Shown: positions 1-8,165 of the stretch, in pieces
How the letters are laid out: each line of letters starts with the position of its first letter
How positions within the stretch are numbered: the first letter of the stretch is position 1
From: Planctomycetota bacterium
Lineage (GTDB): Bacteria > Planctomycetota > UBA1135
Assembly (NCBI GenBank): GCA_003696625.1
Contig: RFGR01000180.1
Coordinates: 1-41,614 of the forward strand
Length of the DNA: 41,614 nt
Reading direction: 5' to 3'
Notes under the pieces: generated by a model
Seen by the model: the letters and a program-made list of their open reading frames with translations, nothing else
Database searches by the model: none
Told to the model about the DNA's origin: nothing
Program-made: the position numbers and the translations under genes

Positions 1-130
1 GTTAGACGGTTCCGGGCAACCGGCGCGGGCCGGTTGCTGGAACCCGCCCAGCGGGGGCCGCAAGCCCTTGGCTGATTGCGGGTTGGATCGATCGCGAGAG
101 GAGAATCCCGGCATACTCGGACACCCTACA
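1..130 (+). ncRNA. rnpB: RNase P RNA, 3' part (truncated by window edge)
   Basis: The stretch folds as the 3' half of a bacterial type-A RNase P RNA. A 6-bp stem (8-13/39-44) encloses an 8-bp stem (16-23/30-37), like P15/P16. A long-range helix 41-47/78-84, extended by 49-52/71-74, encloses a short hairpin with a CCGCAAG apex (55-67), like P18. TGGATCGATCG at 84-94 lies where the TAGATGAATGA element is expected, and AGAATCCCGGCATA near 102-115 resembles the conserved AGAAYCCGGCUUA 3' strand of P4. The P4-like segment has one extra C and a U-to-A change against the usual form, so the call rests on recalled consensus and needs a covariance search. The 5' half and exact 3' end are not visible. 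It runs convergently toward the methyltransferase gene. Confidence 0.6.
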
Positions 131-199
131 GTCGTTCGCCGGATTTGCCCATGGTATCGGGATGGGCGGCGGAGGGTAGGCGGGAATGAACCCTCAGCA

Positions 200-895
200 T
201 CATCTCGCCCTTCGCCCCGGCTTCCGGAACACCAGCAGGTGGTTGAACCCGCGCAGGAAGAAACCGGTCTCTTCGGCCGCCTTGCGGTAGTTGCCCTTCC
301 GCAGGTCGGCGTTGCTCCGCTCGACCGCGATGTGGTCCACCGGCTCGAAGCGCTGGACGAGTTGAAAGACGAAACGGGCACCGATCGGGACGAAAGCGCG
401 GCGGGTCCAGACGTCGCAGACGTACACCGCCAGATGGCGGTCGGGGCGGAGGACGCGGTCGATCTCGGCGAAGACTTGGTCCATGGCCTCGAAGTAGGCC
501 TCGTCGCGGGCGTCCAGCTCGCCGATGCACTCGGGCCGGCCCGAGTACCGCAGATTGCGCCCGTACGGTGGATCGACGAACACGAAGTCGGCCTTCTCGT
601 CCTCGAGCGGCAGGTGGCGCGCGTCCGCCCGGAACACTCCCTCGTGCGCCGGCTGGAGGTCGTAGCCGAGCGCACGCCGACCCAGTTCGCGGGCCACGTC
701 CACCGTCGTGCCGCTGCCGGCCATCGGATCGACCACCAGCCAGCCGGGCTCGGTGTAGCGCTGGAGCAGGTTCCAGACCACCCAGGCCGGGGTGGCGCCG
801 GCGTAGTCGTTGCTCCCCTGCTCCCGGCCCTCGTAGGTGCGGGAGCCGAAGCGCCAGAGGGTCGTGGCCTCGAGGCGGGGCGGACGGCGGGCCAT
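200..895 (-). CDS. DNA methyltransferase (N6-adenine/N4-cytosine, beta-type order)
   Basis: The 231-residue product has the SAM-binding motif DPMAGSGTT (residues 56-64) followed by the catalytic DPPY (108-111). This order is that of beta-class amino-methyltransferases acting on exocyclic amines of adenine or cytosine. The N-terminal part (SNDYAGATPAWVV) resembles the segment before motif I in site-specific enzymes; no separate target-recognition domain is evident, so it is a compact enzyme. No restriction endonuclease gene lies beside it, suggesting a solitary methylase. The ATG at 895 is preceded by a TATCCT box 7 nt upstream, so the mRNA may be leaderless. An RNA guanosine methyltransferase of the Trm11 type also carries DPPYG and is the main alternative; the substrate cannot be read from sequence. 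Confidence 0.82.
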   Translation of the reverse strand: MARRPPRLEATTLWRFGSRTYEGREQGSNDYAGATPAWVVWNLLQRYTEPGWLVVDPMAGSGTTVDVARELGRRALGYDLQPAHEGVFRADARHLPLEDEKADFVFVDPPYGRNLRYSGRPECIGELDARDEAYFEAMDQVFAEIDRVLRPDRHLAVYVCDVWTRRAFVPIGARFVFQLVQRFEPVDHIAVERSNADLRKGNYRKAAEETGFFLRGFNHLLVFRKPGRRAR

Positions 896-902
896 CGGCG
901 GC

Positions 903-908
903 AGGATA
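903..908 (-). promoter_or_regulatory. -10-like box before the methyltransferase gene
   Basis: TATCCT on the minus strand ends 7 nt before the ATG at 895. No Shine-Dalgarno sequence stands between, which fits leaderless initiation. No convincing -35 hexamer is seen. Confidence 0.4.
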
Positions 909-935
909 CGGCCGCCCTCCGGCCCCTGCCCCGGC

Positions 936-1079
936 TCAGAGCACCTGGACCTCGGTCTCGGCCGTGCCCAGCACCCCGCCCGTGTAGTCGTCGAGATACT
1001 CGACCACCGCCCGGTGCGTCCGCGCCGGCAACCCGGCCAGGAGCAGGTCGTAGCGCTCGCCCGAGCCGAGTTCCCACGA
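936..1079 (-). pseudogene. Coding-like 47-codon stretch directly after the cysteine synthase stop
   Basis: Immediately after the TAG stop of the cysteine synthase gene the same frame stays open for 47 codons to a TGA at 938-936. Its codons have almost exclusively G or C in the third position, like real genes here. The peptide begins SWELGSGERYDLLLAGLPAR and ends ETEVQVL, with the alternating hydrophobic pattern of the last strands of an Ig/FN3-like beta-sandwich of a secreted protein. There is no good ATG; TTG and GTG codons exist inside. It may be the 3' remnant of a decayed gene, a read-through extension of the synthase, or a real C-terminus interrupted by a nonsense change or sequencing error. 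Its function is unknown. Confidence 0.4.
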
Positions 1080-2174
1080 CTAGATCTCGGCCGCCGCCGC
1101 CGCCGCCCCGGCCGGGGCCGTCTCGCAGCGCTCGCATCTCCACGGGACGACGTCGAAGCCGTCCAGTTCGGCCTCGTCGGCGAAGTAGCCCTCGCGCGGC
1201 TCCTCCTCGCGACAGTAGTCGGTGCTCAAGTACTTCTTGTTGCAGTCCGGGAAGACCGTCGCCACCTGGGCGCCGTCGCCCAGTCGCTCGGCGGCCAGCA
1301 GGGCGCCGAGGAAGTTGGCACCGGAGCTGATCCCCACCGCCAGGCCCAGCTCCTGCGCCAGGCGCTGGGCCATGCGGATGGCGTCGCCGTCCCAGACGTC
1401 GAGGATCTCGTCCAGCGCCCCGAGGTCGACGATCGAGGGGATGAACTCGTCGCTGATGCCCTGGATGCGGTGCTTGCCGACCTTGCAGCCCGTGCGCATG
1501 GTCGGCGAGTTGGCCGGCTCCAACGGATGCACCCGCACCTCGGGCAGCTCGGCCTTGAGGTATTGCCCCACCCCCATCACCGTGCCGCCGGTGCCGACCC
1601 CGGCCACGAACGCCCCCGGCTCGGCCCCGCGCGCCCGCATCTGGGCCAGGATCTCCGGCCCGGTCCCGGTCGAATGGGCCTCGACGTTGGCGGCGTTGTC
1701 GAACTGCTGAGGAAGGAAGACGTTGCCCGTGTCGGCGGCGTACTCCCGAGCGAGGCTGATGCTGCCGAGAAAGCCGCCCTGGCCGGCCGAGACCGGCACC
1801 ACTTCGGCGCCCAGGCTGCGGATCACCTGCACCCGCTCGACGCTCATCCAGTCCGGCATGTAGATCCGCACCGGGTGGCCCAGCGCTCGGCCCAGCGCGG
1901 CGAAGGAGATGCCGGTGTTGCCGCTGGTGGCCTCGGCGATCACGTCTCCGGGCTGGATGGCGCCGGCCCGGTAGGCGGTGCGCAGAATGTGCAGCGCCAT
2001 CCGGTCCTTGATCGAGCCGGTCGGATTGGCCATCTCGTGCTTGGCCCAGACGGTGATCCGCAGGCCGCGGAAGCGCACCGGCAGCCGCAGCAGCGGCGTC
2101 CGGCCGACGAGCTGGCCGAGGGCGTGCAGACGATCCTCGACCGAGGACGGGACGGGACCGGGGGAACCTTCCAT
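1080..2174 (-). CDS. cysK: PLP-dependent cysteine synthase family protein
   Basis: This 364-residue fold-type II PLP enzyme is of the O-acetylserine sulfhydrylase/cystathionine beta-synthase family, which makes cysteine from an activated serine and sulfide. The Schiff-base lysine is K56 in [11 protein letters not shown]; the TSGNTGIS loop binds substrate carboxylate and [12 protein letters not shown] the PLP phosphate. A C-terminal tail follows the fold, with WRCERCE just before the end, a short Cys-x-x-Cys also seen in a subgroup of this family. The frame is open upstream through the tRNA gene, but the ATG at 2174 ([11 protein letters not shown]) starts the protein about 20 residues before the conserved VGRTPLLRL and is chosen here. 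GAGAAT lies 7 nt before it. CysK, CysM and cystathionine synthase cannot be told apart with certainty. Confidence 0.9.
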   Translation of the reverse strand: MEGSPGPVPSSVEDRLHALGQLVGRTPLLRLPVRFRGLRITVWAKHEMANPTGSIKDRMALHILRTAYRAGAIQPGDVIAEATSGNTGISFAALGRALGHPVRIYMPDWMSVERVQVIRSLGAEVVPVSAGQGGFLGSISLAREYAADTGNVFLPQQFDNAANVEAHSTGTGPEILAQMRARGAEPGAFVAGVGTGGTVMGVGQYLKAELPEVRVHPLEPANSPTMRTGCKVGKHRIQGISDEFIPSIVDLGALDEILDVWDGDAIRMAQRLAQELGLAVGISSGANFLGALLAAERLGDGAQVATVFPDCNKKYLSTDYCREEEPREGYFADEAELDGFDVVPWRCERCETAPAGAAAAAAEI

Positions 2175-2220
2175 CCCCCTGATTCTCGCCTCGCCCGGCC
2201 GTTCTTGGAAGGAACTGGAA

Positions 2221-2245
2221 AGGGCCGCGCCCGAAGGCGCGGCCC
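2221..2245 (-). terminator. Rho-independent terminator after tRNA-Leu
   Basis: A perfect 10-bp GC stem (2222-2231/2236-2245) with a UUCG tetraloop on the minus strand is followed by TTTCC. It sits 6 nt past the encoded CCA of tRNA-Leu and ends that transcript before cysK. Confidence 0.8.
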
Positions 2246-2251
2246 GTGATC

Positions 2252-2340
2252 TGGTGCCGGGAACAGGGGTCGAACCTGCACGGGGTATTACCCCCACATG
2301 GCCCTCAACCATGCGCGTCTGCCAATTCCGCCATCCCGGC
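2252..2340 (-). tRNA. tRNA-Leu (anticodon GAG)
   Basis: The 89-nt minus-strand sequence forms a class II tRNA: a 7-bp acceptor stem (GCCGGGA at 2340-2334 with TCCCGGC at 2262-2256), discriminator A, encoded CCA at 2254-2252, anticodon stem CATGG/CCATG around loop TTGAGGG, and a long GC-rich variable arm typical of leucine tRNAs. The T-loop GGTTCGACCC is standard. GAG reads CUC and CUU codons. Confidence 0.97.
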
Positions 2341-2351
2341 GAGGGGCGGAA

Positions 2352-2357
2352 ATTCTA
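2352..2357 (-). promoter_or_regulatory. -10 box of the tRNA-Leu promoter
   Basis: TAGAAT on the minus strand ends 11 nt before the mature tRNA 5' end, placing the start point a few bases upstream of the tRNA. The same TAGAAT box recurs before protein genes in this window. Confidence 0.55.
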
Positions 2358-2375
2358 GCGGCCCCGGCGGCCGCG

Positions 2376-4430
2376 TCAATCCAGGGCCAGCTCGCCGGAC
2401 AGCACCAGACTGACCGAGCGCAGGTTCATCTCCAGGGCCAGGTTGAACCAGTCCAGGGCCCGGGCCGGCAGGAAGGCCCGCCGAGCCCGCCCGATCAGCT
2501 CCTCCTGGCGCCGCCCCCACTCCGGCTCCAGCCGTTCGAGCAGGGCCTCGTCCACCGCCTCCTGGAGCTGCTCGAGCTGGGCCTGGTTCAGGGCGGTCAG
2601 GCCGGGGAAGAGGAAGTCCCGCTGCTTCCGCTCCTCCTCCGGCCGCCAACGGGCGGCGAGCTGATCGGACTCCTCCAGGAACATCTGCCGAGCCACCTCG
2701 ACCGCGAAGCGCTCGCTCCACTCCCGGGCCTCGTCCGGGTCGAACCACACGAAGAGGTTGGCGCCGCGCTGAAGGAGACCGGTCGCCCGCTGGAAGGCCG
2801 GCAGCGCCGCCAGCTTGCGTTCGGCCGCGGCCGGATCCTCGGCCGCCAGGAAGGCGGTGTCCTCGACGTGGCGCAGGTACTTGAAGGAGTTGCTGATCAG
2901 CACGTACTGCCGCCGCCCGACTGTCAGCCGGTGCATGACGATCTCGCCGGTGCCGCGGATCAACGGGGTGGTGAAGGAGATCGCGTTCTCGCCGCCGCCG
3001 ACCGGCACCGACTCGACCACCGGCGCCTGCTGGCCGGAGAACATCAGGCCGATCTTGTCGCGGAAGAACTCCTCCAAGGCCTGGTAGGCGGCCTCGCTCT
3101 TCGGCCGGCCGATGACCACGAACAGCGGCGCCGGGAAGTCGTCGTGCTCGACCTCCAGCCCCTCCATCAGCGGGTAGTCGTCGCGCCGCATGGCCAGGAA
3201 CAGCCCGCTCTGGAAGCTCTCGCTGACGTCGTTCAGCAGGTGGGCCAGCCCCTGGTACTGGCCGGAGTTGACCAGCGCCTCGTCGATCAGCGCCCGCAGA
3301 TCCTCCGGGATCACCACCGACAGCTCGCGCAGGACGCTGCCGGGGTTGCCGGCGACGCCGGCGAAGAGGAAGGAGTCGGCCGGCACCATACCGGCGAACT
3401 CGGCCAGGGTGTTCGGCCCGAGCGAGCTGCTCTCGGCCCAACTCCGCTGGAAGGGGGTGAGCCGGGAGCGGTCGATCTCGCCCGAGAAGCGGCCCTCGAA
3501 CACCTGCCCCGGCCGCCAGTAGCCGGCGGCGTAACGGAGCAGGTCGGTGTTGAAGAAGACGCTCAGCGCCAGCGGCACCACCTGCCCCGGCTGCGGGTCC
3601 GGCCAGGAGCCGAAGCGACGACGCATCGGCTCCCAGCGCACGAAGACCTCGAGCGGCTGCTCGCCGGCGTTCAGGTAGGCCTCGACGTTGTCATGGAAGA
3701 CCGATGAGGTGGCGAGCGAGTTCTCGCCGCCCTGGAGGTCGAGCTGGCGGGCGCGGTCGATCCACTCCTTGCGGCTGGCGAGCAGGACGACGTCGCGGAT
3801 CCGGGACAGGAAGGCGTCCTGATAGCCGAAGGGGGCGAACTGCGGCAGCCGGTAGGTGTCGTCCCCCAGCTCCTCGATGCCGAGCGATTCGGGCAGCTTG
3901 GAGCGCATGAAGTCGTAACCGAGCATCGACACCGCCGCCTTGATCTTGAACGAGACCCGCAGCATCAGGACCCCGTCGAAGGTGGCGTCGAGCGTCGGCT
4001 GGCCGTTGCCGGCCAGGGCGACCTCCTGCAGCAGGTCGTCCTCCAGACTCAGGCCGGGCGGCAACGACTCGTGGATGCTGCCGAGCCGGGCGACGATCTC
4101 GGAGATCCCGAACTCCTGGTCCCACTCGGTGGCGAGACCGGCCGTCTCCATGTCCTTCCAGGCGCGGCTGGCCCGGAACTCCTCCCAGACCTTCGGCACC
4201 GGGAAGGAGGAGAAGCGCTGCCCGGCGCCCTTCCAGCGCAGGAAGTACTCGGCCTCGCGCGGGACGATCTCGGCGGTGTCGGCGAGCGGATCCTCGAAAG
4301 GGTCGAAGAAGAAGGTCAGGAACAGGAAGTAGAGGACCACCAGCCCCGAGAAGAGGCCGGTGACGATCCAGAGGAACTTCCGGCTGGTCAGGAACTCCCG
4401 CAGCCGGTAGGAGAAGCCGAGATCGACCAT
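2376..4430 (-). CDS. Membrane-anchored protein of unknown function
   Basis: This 684-residue protein has a short cytoplasmic N-terminus, one transmembrane helix at about residues 18-42 (WIVTGLFSGLVVLYFLFLTF), and a large domain presumed to be extracytoplasmic. Architecture and length recall the broad DUF3352-like group of single-pass proteins, but I see no signature motif and do not assign it. The C-terminal third is rich in charged helices (REEERKQRDF, EWGRRQEELIGRARR) that may form a coiled coil. The ATG at 4430 is divergent from the aminotransferase start at 4500, with 69 bp between them. It stands alone on its transcript, upstream of the separately promoted tRNA-Leu. No catalytic residues can be named. 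Confidence 0.8.
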   Translation of the reverse strand: MVDLGFSYRLREFLTSRKFLWIVTGLFSGLVVLYFLFLTFFFDPFEDPLADTAEIVPREAEYFLRWKGAGQRFSSFPVPKVWEEFRASRAWKDMETAGLATEWDQEFGISEIVARLGSIHESLPPGLSLEDDLLQEVALAGNGQPTLDATFDGVLMLRVSFKIKAAVSMLGYDFMRSKLPESLGIEELGDDTYRLPQFAPFGYQDAFLSRIRDVVLLASRKEWIDRARQLDLQGGENSLATSSVFHDNVEAYLNAGEQPLEVFVRWEPMRRRFGSWPDPQPGQVVPLALSVFFNTDLLRYAAGYWRPGQVFEGRFSGEIDRSRLTPFQRSWAESSSLGPNTLAEFAGMVPADSFLFAGVAGNPGSVLRELSVVIPEDLRALIDEALVNSGQYQGLAHLLNDVSESFQSGLFLAMRRDDYPLMEGLEVEHDDFPAPLFVVIGRPKSEAAYQALEEFFRDKIGLMFSGQQAPVVESVPVGGGENAISFTTPLIRGTGEIVMHRLTVGRRQYVLISNSFKYLRHVEDTAFLAAEDPAAAERKLAALPAFQRATGLLQRGANLFVWFDPDEAREWSERFAVEVARQMFLEESDQLAARWRPEEERKQRDFLFPGLTALNQAQLEQLQEAVDEALLERLEPEWGRRQEELIGRARRAFLPARALDWFNLALEMNLRSVSLVLSGELALD

Positions 4431-4458
4431 GGCGAGCCTATTGTGGACGCGCCGGGGC

Positions 4459-4464
4459 TAGAAT
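4459..4464 (+). promoter_or_regulatory. -10 box upstream of the class I aminotransferase
   Basis: TAGAAT ends 35 nt before the GTG at 4500. The intervening leader is almost all C and T, with no Shine-Dalgarno sequence. A -35 element is not clear. Confidence 0.45.
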
Positions 4465-4499
4465 CCCGTCCCCCTTCGGCCCCCTTTTCCCGCGCCGCC

Positions 4500-5711
4500 G
4501 TGCCCGAGACCTCCTCCTCCCTCCCCCTGGCGGCCCGGGTGGCCTCCCTCCAGCCCTCGGCCACCCTGGCCATGGTCGCCCGGGTCGAGGCCCTCCGCGC
4601 CCAGGGCGTCGAGGTGCTGAGCCTGACCGCCGGCGAACCGGACTTCACCCCGCCGAAGGCGGCCGAGGAAGCCGGGATCCGCGCCATCCGCGAGGGCCGC
4701 GGCCGCTACACCGCCGGCGCCGGCATGGCCGAGCTGCGGGCGGCGGCGGCGCGGATGATCCAGCGCGAGATCGGGGTCGAGTACGCGCCGGAGGAGGTGA
4801 TCGTCACCACCGGCGGCAAGCTCGGGATCAACCAGGCCCTCATGGCGTTGGTCGAGCCCGGCGACCGGGTCCTGGTGCCGGTGCCGTGCTGGACCTCCTA
4901 CCCCGAAATGGTGCGGATCGCCGGCGGCGAGCCGGTGCTCGTGCCCTGCGACCAGGGCTTCCTGCCGCAGGTCGAGGATCTCGACCGGGCCGCCGCCGGC
5001 GCCCGGGTGTTGCTGCTCAACACCCCGAACAACCCGACCGGAGTGGTCTATCCGGCCGAACTCTGCGCCGAGATCGGCGACTGGGCCCAGGCCCGCGGCC
5101 TGGCGGTGATCAGCGACGAGATCTACGCCGCCCTCACCTACCACGGCGCCCGGCACGTCTCCCCGATCGCCGCCTCGCCCGGGCTGCGCGAGAGCGCGGT
5201 CTGGATCGGCGGCATGAGCAAGGCCTACGCGATGACCGGCTGGCGCATGGGCTTCCTAGCCGCGCCGCGGCCGCTGGCCAGGGCGATCTCCTCCCTTCAG
5301 AGCCAGCTTGCGTCCAGCCCTAACGCGATCTCCCAGATCGCCAGCCTGGCCGCGCTCGAACGGGGTGACGAGGAGCGCGAGGCGATGCGCCGCGCCTTCG
5401 AGGCCCGCTGCGAGCTGGTCGCCGGCCGTCTGGCGGCGATGACCGGCGTGGTCTGCCCGCGGCCGCAGGGAGCCTTCTACGCCTTCCCGAACGTCTCCGC
5501 CTTCGCCGGGAAGACCGACCCGAGCACCGGTCGGGTCGTGCGGAACGGCGACGACCTGGCCGAGATCCTGCTCGAGGCCGACCGGGTCGGGGTGATCGGC
5601 GGCGGCGCCTTCGGGGCGCCGGAGTGCTTCCGGATCTCGTTCGCGGCCGCGGAGGAGGTGTTGGAGCGGGCGCTGGAGCGGATCGGGAACCGCCTGGAAT
5701 CCCTCCGCTGA
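4500..5711 (+). CDS. Class I aminotransferase, aspartate aminotransferase family
   Basis: The 403-residue fold-type I PLP enzyme transfers an amino group between an amino acid (probably aspartate, or glutamate/prephenate in related enzymes) and a 2-oxo acid. Visible signatures are AGEPDF (44-49), NTPNNPTG (174-181), SDEIY (205-209), the Schiff-base lysine K241 in GGMSKAYAMTGWR, and the carboxylate-binding arginine in FRISFAA near the end. The frame is open far upstream, but a GTG at 4500 gives VPETSSSLPLAARVASLQPSATLAM, matching the usual N-terminus of this family; the ATG at 4572 would cut into it. Length is normal. Aspartate and prephenate aminotransferases share these motifs, so specificity is open. 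Confidence 0.9.
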   Translation: MPETSSSLPLAARVASLQPSATLAMVARVEALRAQGVEVLSLTAGEPDFTPPKAAEEAGIRAIREGRGRYTAGAGMAELRAAAARMIQREIGVEYAPEEVIVTTGGKLGINQALMALVEPGDRVLVPVPCWTSYPEMVRIAGGEPVLVPCDQGFLPQVEDLDRAAAGARVLLLNTPNNPTGVVYPAELCAEIGDWAQARGLAVISDEIYAALTYHGARHVSPIAASPGLRESAVWIGGMSKAYAMTGWRMGFLAAPRPLARAISSLQSQLASSPNAISQIASLAALERGDEEREAMRRAFEARCELVAGRLAAMTGVVCPRPQGAFYAFPNVSAFAGKTDPSTGRVVRNGDDLAEILLEADRVGVIGGGAFGAPECFRISFAAAEEVLERALERIGNRLESLR

Positions 5712-5733
5712 AACTGGACCCATCCCCTGGATC
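5710..5733 (+). repeat. 24-nt dispersed repeat, copy 1
   Basis: The sequence beginning GAAACTGGACCCATCCCCTG at the aminotransferase stop codon matches 22 of 24 bases with 41479-41502 at the end of the POT transporter gene. Both copies lie at the 3' end of a plus-strand gene. The rest of the 98-nt gap to 5809 holds nothing recognisable apart from a GC-rich run. Confidence 0.4.
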
Positions 5734-5809
5734 GCTTCGGGGGGCCCGGGCGACCGGGCGTGGGGTTACGCCGGTCGGCCGAAAACGAGGCCAGCCGGTG
5801 GGACCGGAT

Positions 5810-6643
5810 TCAGCCGTCGACGAACGGGTAGCCCCGGTTCTCCAACACGACCGCCCACCCCGCAGCCTTCCGCCCCCTCCCGAGCAGCGGGCTCAGATCC
5901 GGGCAGGCGACGGTGTGCCGGCCGCGATCCAACGCCAGGAAGCTGTCCACGTCCCGCAGATACAGGTCGATGACCAGCGCATTGTCCCGGCCCGTGACCG
6001 CGAGCGCATCCAGCTTCTCCTTGGCGGATTCGGCCAAGCCGTCGAGCCGCAGGTCGGGGGAGTCGGGCTCGAGCTGGATCTCGTGGTGGTAGAAGGCCAC
6101 CTTGAGGCGGGTGTTCCGAATCCGGTCGAGCAACTTCTCGGACTTCAGCCGATCCTCGTGGAAGACCCAGATCGTGCCCTCCCGGAAGTCCATGTAGCTG
6201 GCCCAGACGTACTTATCGGCCCGCTCGACCTCGCGCATCGCGGCCTTGATCGCCGAGCCGGAGACCCGGTCGATCGGGCTGAAGGCCGTGGCCCGCAGTT
6301 CCTCGAGCGAGTAGCCGCGCTTCTTCAGAGGCCGCAGGAGCTTCTTGCGGATCGACTTGAAATCTTCAGTCGTCCGGATCGCCCAGACCCGCTTGTCCTT
6401 GTCGGTCAGGCTGGCGACCGGGGAACCGACCACCTGCAGACCGAATTCCTCCGAAAGTCGGTCCCGGACCTGAAGTTCCAGCTCGCCGGAGTAATCCCCT
6501 TGGAGACCGAGGAAGATCAAGCTCTCCTCGGCACCGAGCGCAACCTTGTTCGGACCGCCCGAGAACTGGGGAAGGGCGGTCAACGGGCCGGTGAACCCGC
6601 TCAGAACGAGCGGGAGGGCCAGCAGGGTGGGCAGCAGGCTCAC
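5810..6643 (-). CDS. Secreted protein of unknown function
   Basis: The 277-residue product starts with a probable signal peptide (MSLLPTLLALPLVLSGFTGP) and is otherwise soluble. It contains basic helices (EDFKSIRKKLLRPLKKRGYS at 92-111) and several strand-like stretches, with no motif I recognise. The start is GTG at 6643 with GGAG 8 nt upstream, a normal ribosome binding site, unlike the leaderless genes nearby. A TAAGAT box at 6738-6733 on the minus strand could be its promoter, giving a leader of nearly 90 nt. It is transcribed alone, convergent with the aminotransferase. Function cannot be stated. Confidence 0.75.
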   Translation of the reverse strand: MSLLPTLLALPLVLSGFTGPLTALPQFSGGPNKVALGAEESLIFLGLQGDYSGELELQVRDRLSEEFGLQVVGSPVASLTDKDKRVWAIRTTEDFKSIRKKLLRPLKKRGYSLEELRATAFSPIDRVSGSAIKAAMREVERADKYVWASYMDFREGTIWVFHEDRLKSEKLLDRIRNTRLKVAFYHHEIQLEPDSPDLRLDGLAESAKEKLDALAVTGRDNALVIDLYLRDVDSFLALDRGRHTVACPDLSPLLGRGRKAAGWAVVLENRGYPFVDG

Positions 6644-6762
6644 GTCGGGGCTCCGAAGGATGATCGGGGGGTCGTCCTGGGAGTCAGGGGGGTCCGCGGG
6701 GATGGCGAGCGGTCCGTCAGGTCGGACGGCTCATCTTAGGTGGGGTCGGGAATGCCGTTTCG

Positions 6763-6769
6763 AAAAAAA
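6763..6769 (-). terminator. T7 run after the HD phosphohydrolase gene
   Basis: Seven consecutive T residues on the minus strand lie 7 nt past the stop of the HD gene and could end the rsmD-to-HD operon. The stem before it is weak, so this is tentative. Nothing else is visible in the 6644-6776 gap except the possible promoter of the secreted protein. Confidence 0.3.
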
Positions 6770-6776
6770 GTTCCGG

Positions 6777-8165
6777 TCAATCGGGCCGAGCGGCGCCGGA
6801 ATCCGCCTCGAGCAGGTTGACAGCACCGGGGAACTCCTCTAGGCAGAGTTCCCGCACCGCGGCCAGGGCCCGCGGGTCGTCGGTCAGCGCCAAAACATAG
6901 AACTTCCATAGACGCTGATAGGAGCGCTCGAGATCCCCCAGCCGCGGTACCTCGTCGGCGTGGTCGGAGAGGGGCGCCAGATCGTCGGCGCCCGGCCAGC
7001 GGACGAGCAGCCGGGCCGACTTGAGCTGCATGTGGCCGGCCGGGCAGTAGAGCAGCACCGGAACCTCGCGGCCGACGGCGAAGCGGGCCGCCTCGCCCAT
7101 GCGCAGCTCGACCCGCCGTCGCTCCTCCGCGCTGCCTGCCCCGAAGAAGCGCTCGATCAGGTCCTGCTGGACCTCCCGGTTGGCGTAGACGGGATAGACT
7201 GCCGCCCGCTTGGGCAGCCGGCGGGTCTGGTAGGCCTCGACGAAGGTGCGGAGCCGGGCCCGTTGCTCCGGATCCGGGATTCGGGCCCGGGCCAGCCGGT
7301 CGAGCAACCCGGCGTCGGTGCTGCGCTGGAGCTGCTCGAAGCCGATCGCCCCCTCGAGCAGGGCGATCTCGACCGCCTTGGCCACCAGCGCCCCGGAGCT
7401 GATCTTGGCGTGGTGGTAGTAAACCCGCTCGCTGAAGTAGTAGCGGGCCTCGAGGCAGCGCACGACCTCGCTGAGCAGCGCCTCCTTCAGGTGGCCGCGG
7501 CTGACCAGATCGACGTAGAGCCGCTGCCCGGCCCGCTCGACCCGGAACATGCCGAAGATGCGCGGGTCGTAGGTCAGCTTGAGGCCGGTGTAGAGCGCGT
7601 CCCGGGCCAGGTAGTCGAGCATGTCGGCGTCGATCGTGCCGCTGACCAACGCCCGCCAGTGGGCCGGCGGCCGGGCCGCGGCCGGGACCGCTTCCGGCGC
7701 GAGGATCCCGAGCACCTCCCGGTGTAGGCCGGTCCGGCGCAGCGCCCGCCCGAGGTCGGTCTCCTCCGAGAACAGGCGCTGAAAGCGCTCCGGCACGTCG
7801 TGCCGGGGCAGCAGACCGGTCTGGTCCTCGATGTTGTGCCCGAACGGCAGGTGGGTGGCGTCGTGGACCAGGGCGGCCAACCGCACCACCCGCTCCTCGT
7901 GTTCGTCGTAGCCGCCGTAGGCCGGCCCCTCGCGGTCGCGGACGGCGTTGATGGCCGCGATCATCCGGCTGGCCAGGTGGGCGGTGCCGATCGAGTGCTC
8001 GAAGCGGCTGTGCTGGGCGCCGGGATAGACCAGGTAGGCGGTGCCGAGCTGGCGGATGTTCCGCAACCGCTGCATCTCCGGCGTGTCCAGGACGCGGACC
8101 TCCTCGGCGGTCAGCGGGATGTCGCCGTGGACCGGGTCGCGGAGGATCGTGTCGAAGCGCAGCAT
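6777..8165 (-). CDS. HD-domain phosphohydrolase, dGTPase/SAMHD1-like
   Basis: The 462-residue protein has the full metal-binding pattern of the dNTP triphosphohydrolase-related HD family (COG1078): DPVHG near the N-terminus (10-14), HSRFEHSIGT (52-61), HD at 101-102 in HDATHLPFGH, and a later aspartate in TIDADMLDYLARDA. Relatives cleave dNTPs to deoxynucleosides and triphosphate or hydrolyse other phosphoesters; the actual substrate here is not known. The C-terminal part extends the all-helical fold. Its ATG overlaps the stop of the pseudouridine synthase gene by one base (TGATG), so translation is coupled. It is the last gene of a five-gene minus-strand operon. Confidence 0.88.
   Translation of the reverse strand: MLRFDTILRDPVHGDIPLTAEEVRVLDTPEMQRLRNIRQLGTAYLVYPGAQHSRFEHSIGTAHLASRMIAAINAVRDREGPAYGGYDEHEERVVRLAALVHDATHLPFGHNIEDQTGLLPRHDVPERFQRLFSEETDLGRALRRTGLHREVLGILAPEAVPAAARPPAHWRALVSGTIDADMLDYLARDALYTGLKLTYDPRIFGMFRVERAGQRLYVDLVSRGHLKEALLSEVVRCLEARYYFSERVYYHHAKISSGALVAKAVEIALLEGAIGFEQLQRSTDAGLLDRLARARIPDPEQRARLRTFVEAYQTRRLPKRAAVYPVYANREVQQDLIERFFGAGSAEERRRVELRMGEAARFAVGREVPVLLYCPAGHMQLKSARLLVRWPGADDLAPLSDHADEVPRLGDLERSYQRLWKFYVLALTDDPRALAAVRELCLEEFPGAVNLLEADSGAARPD

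Noticed and set aside
68-1330. Plus-strand 420-codon frame over the methyltransferase and cysteine synthase genes
   Set aside because: Mirror of the minus-strand coding bias; no recognisable domain.
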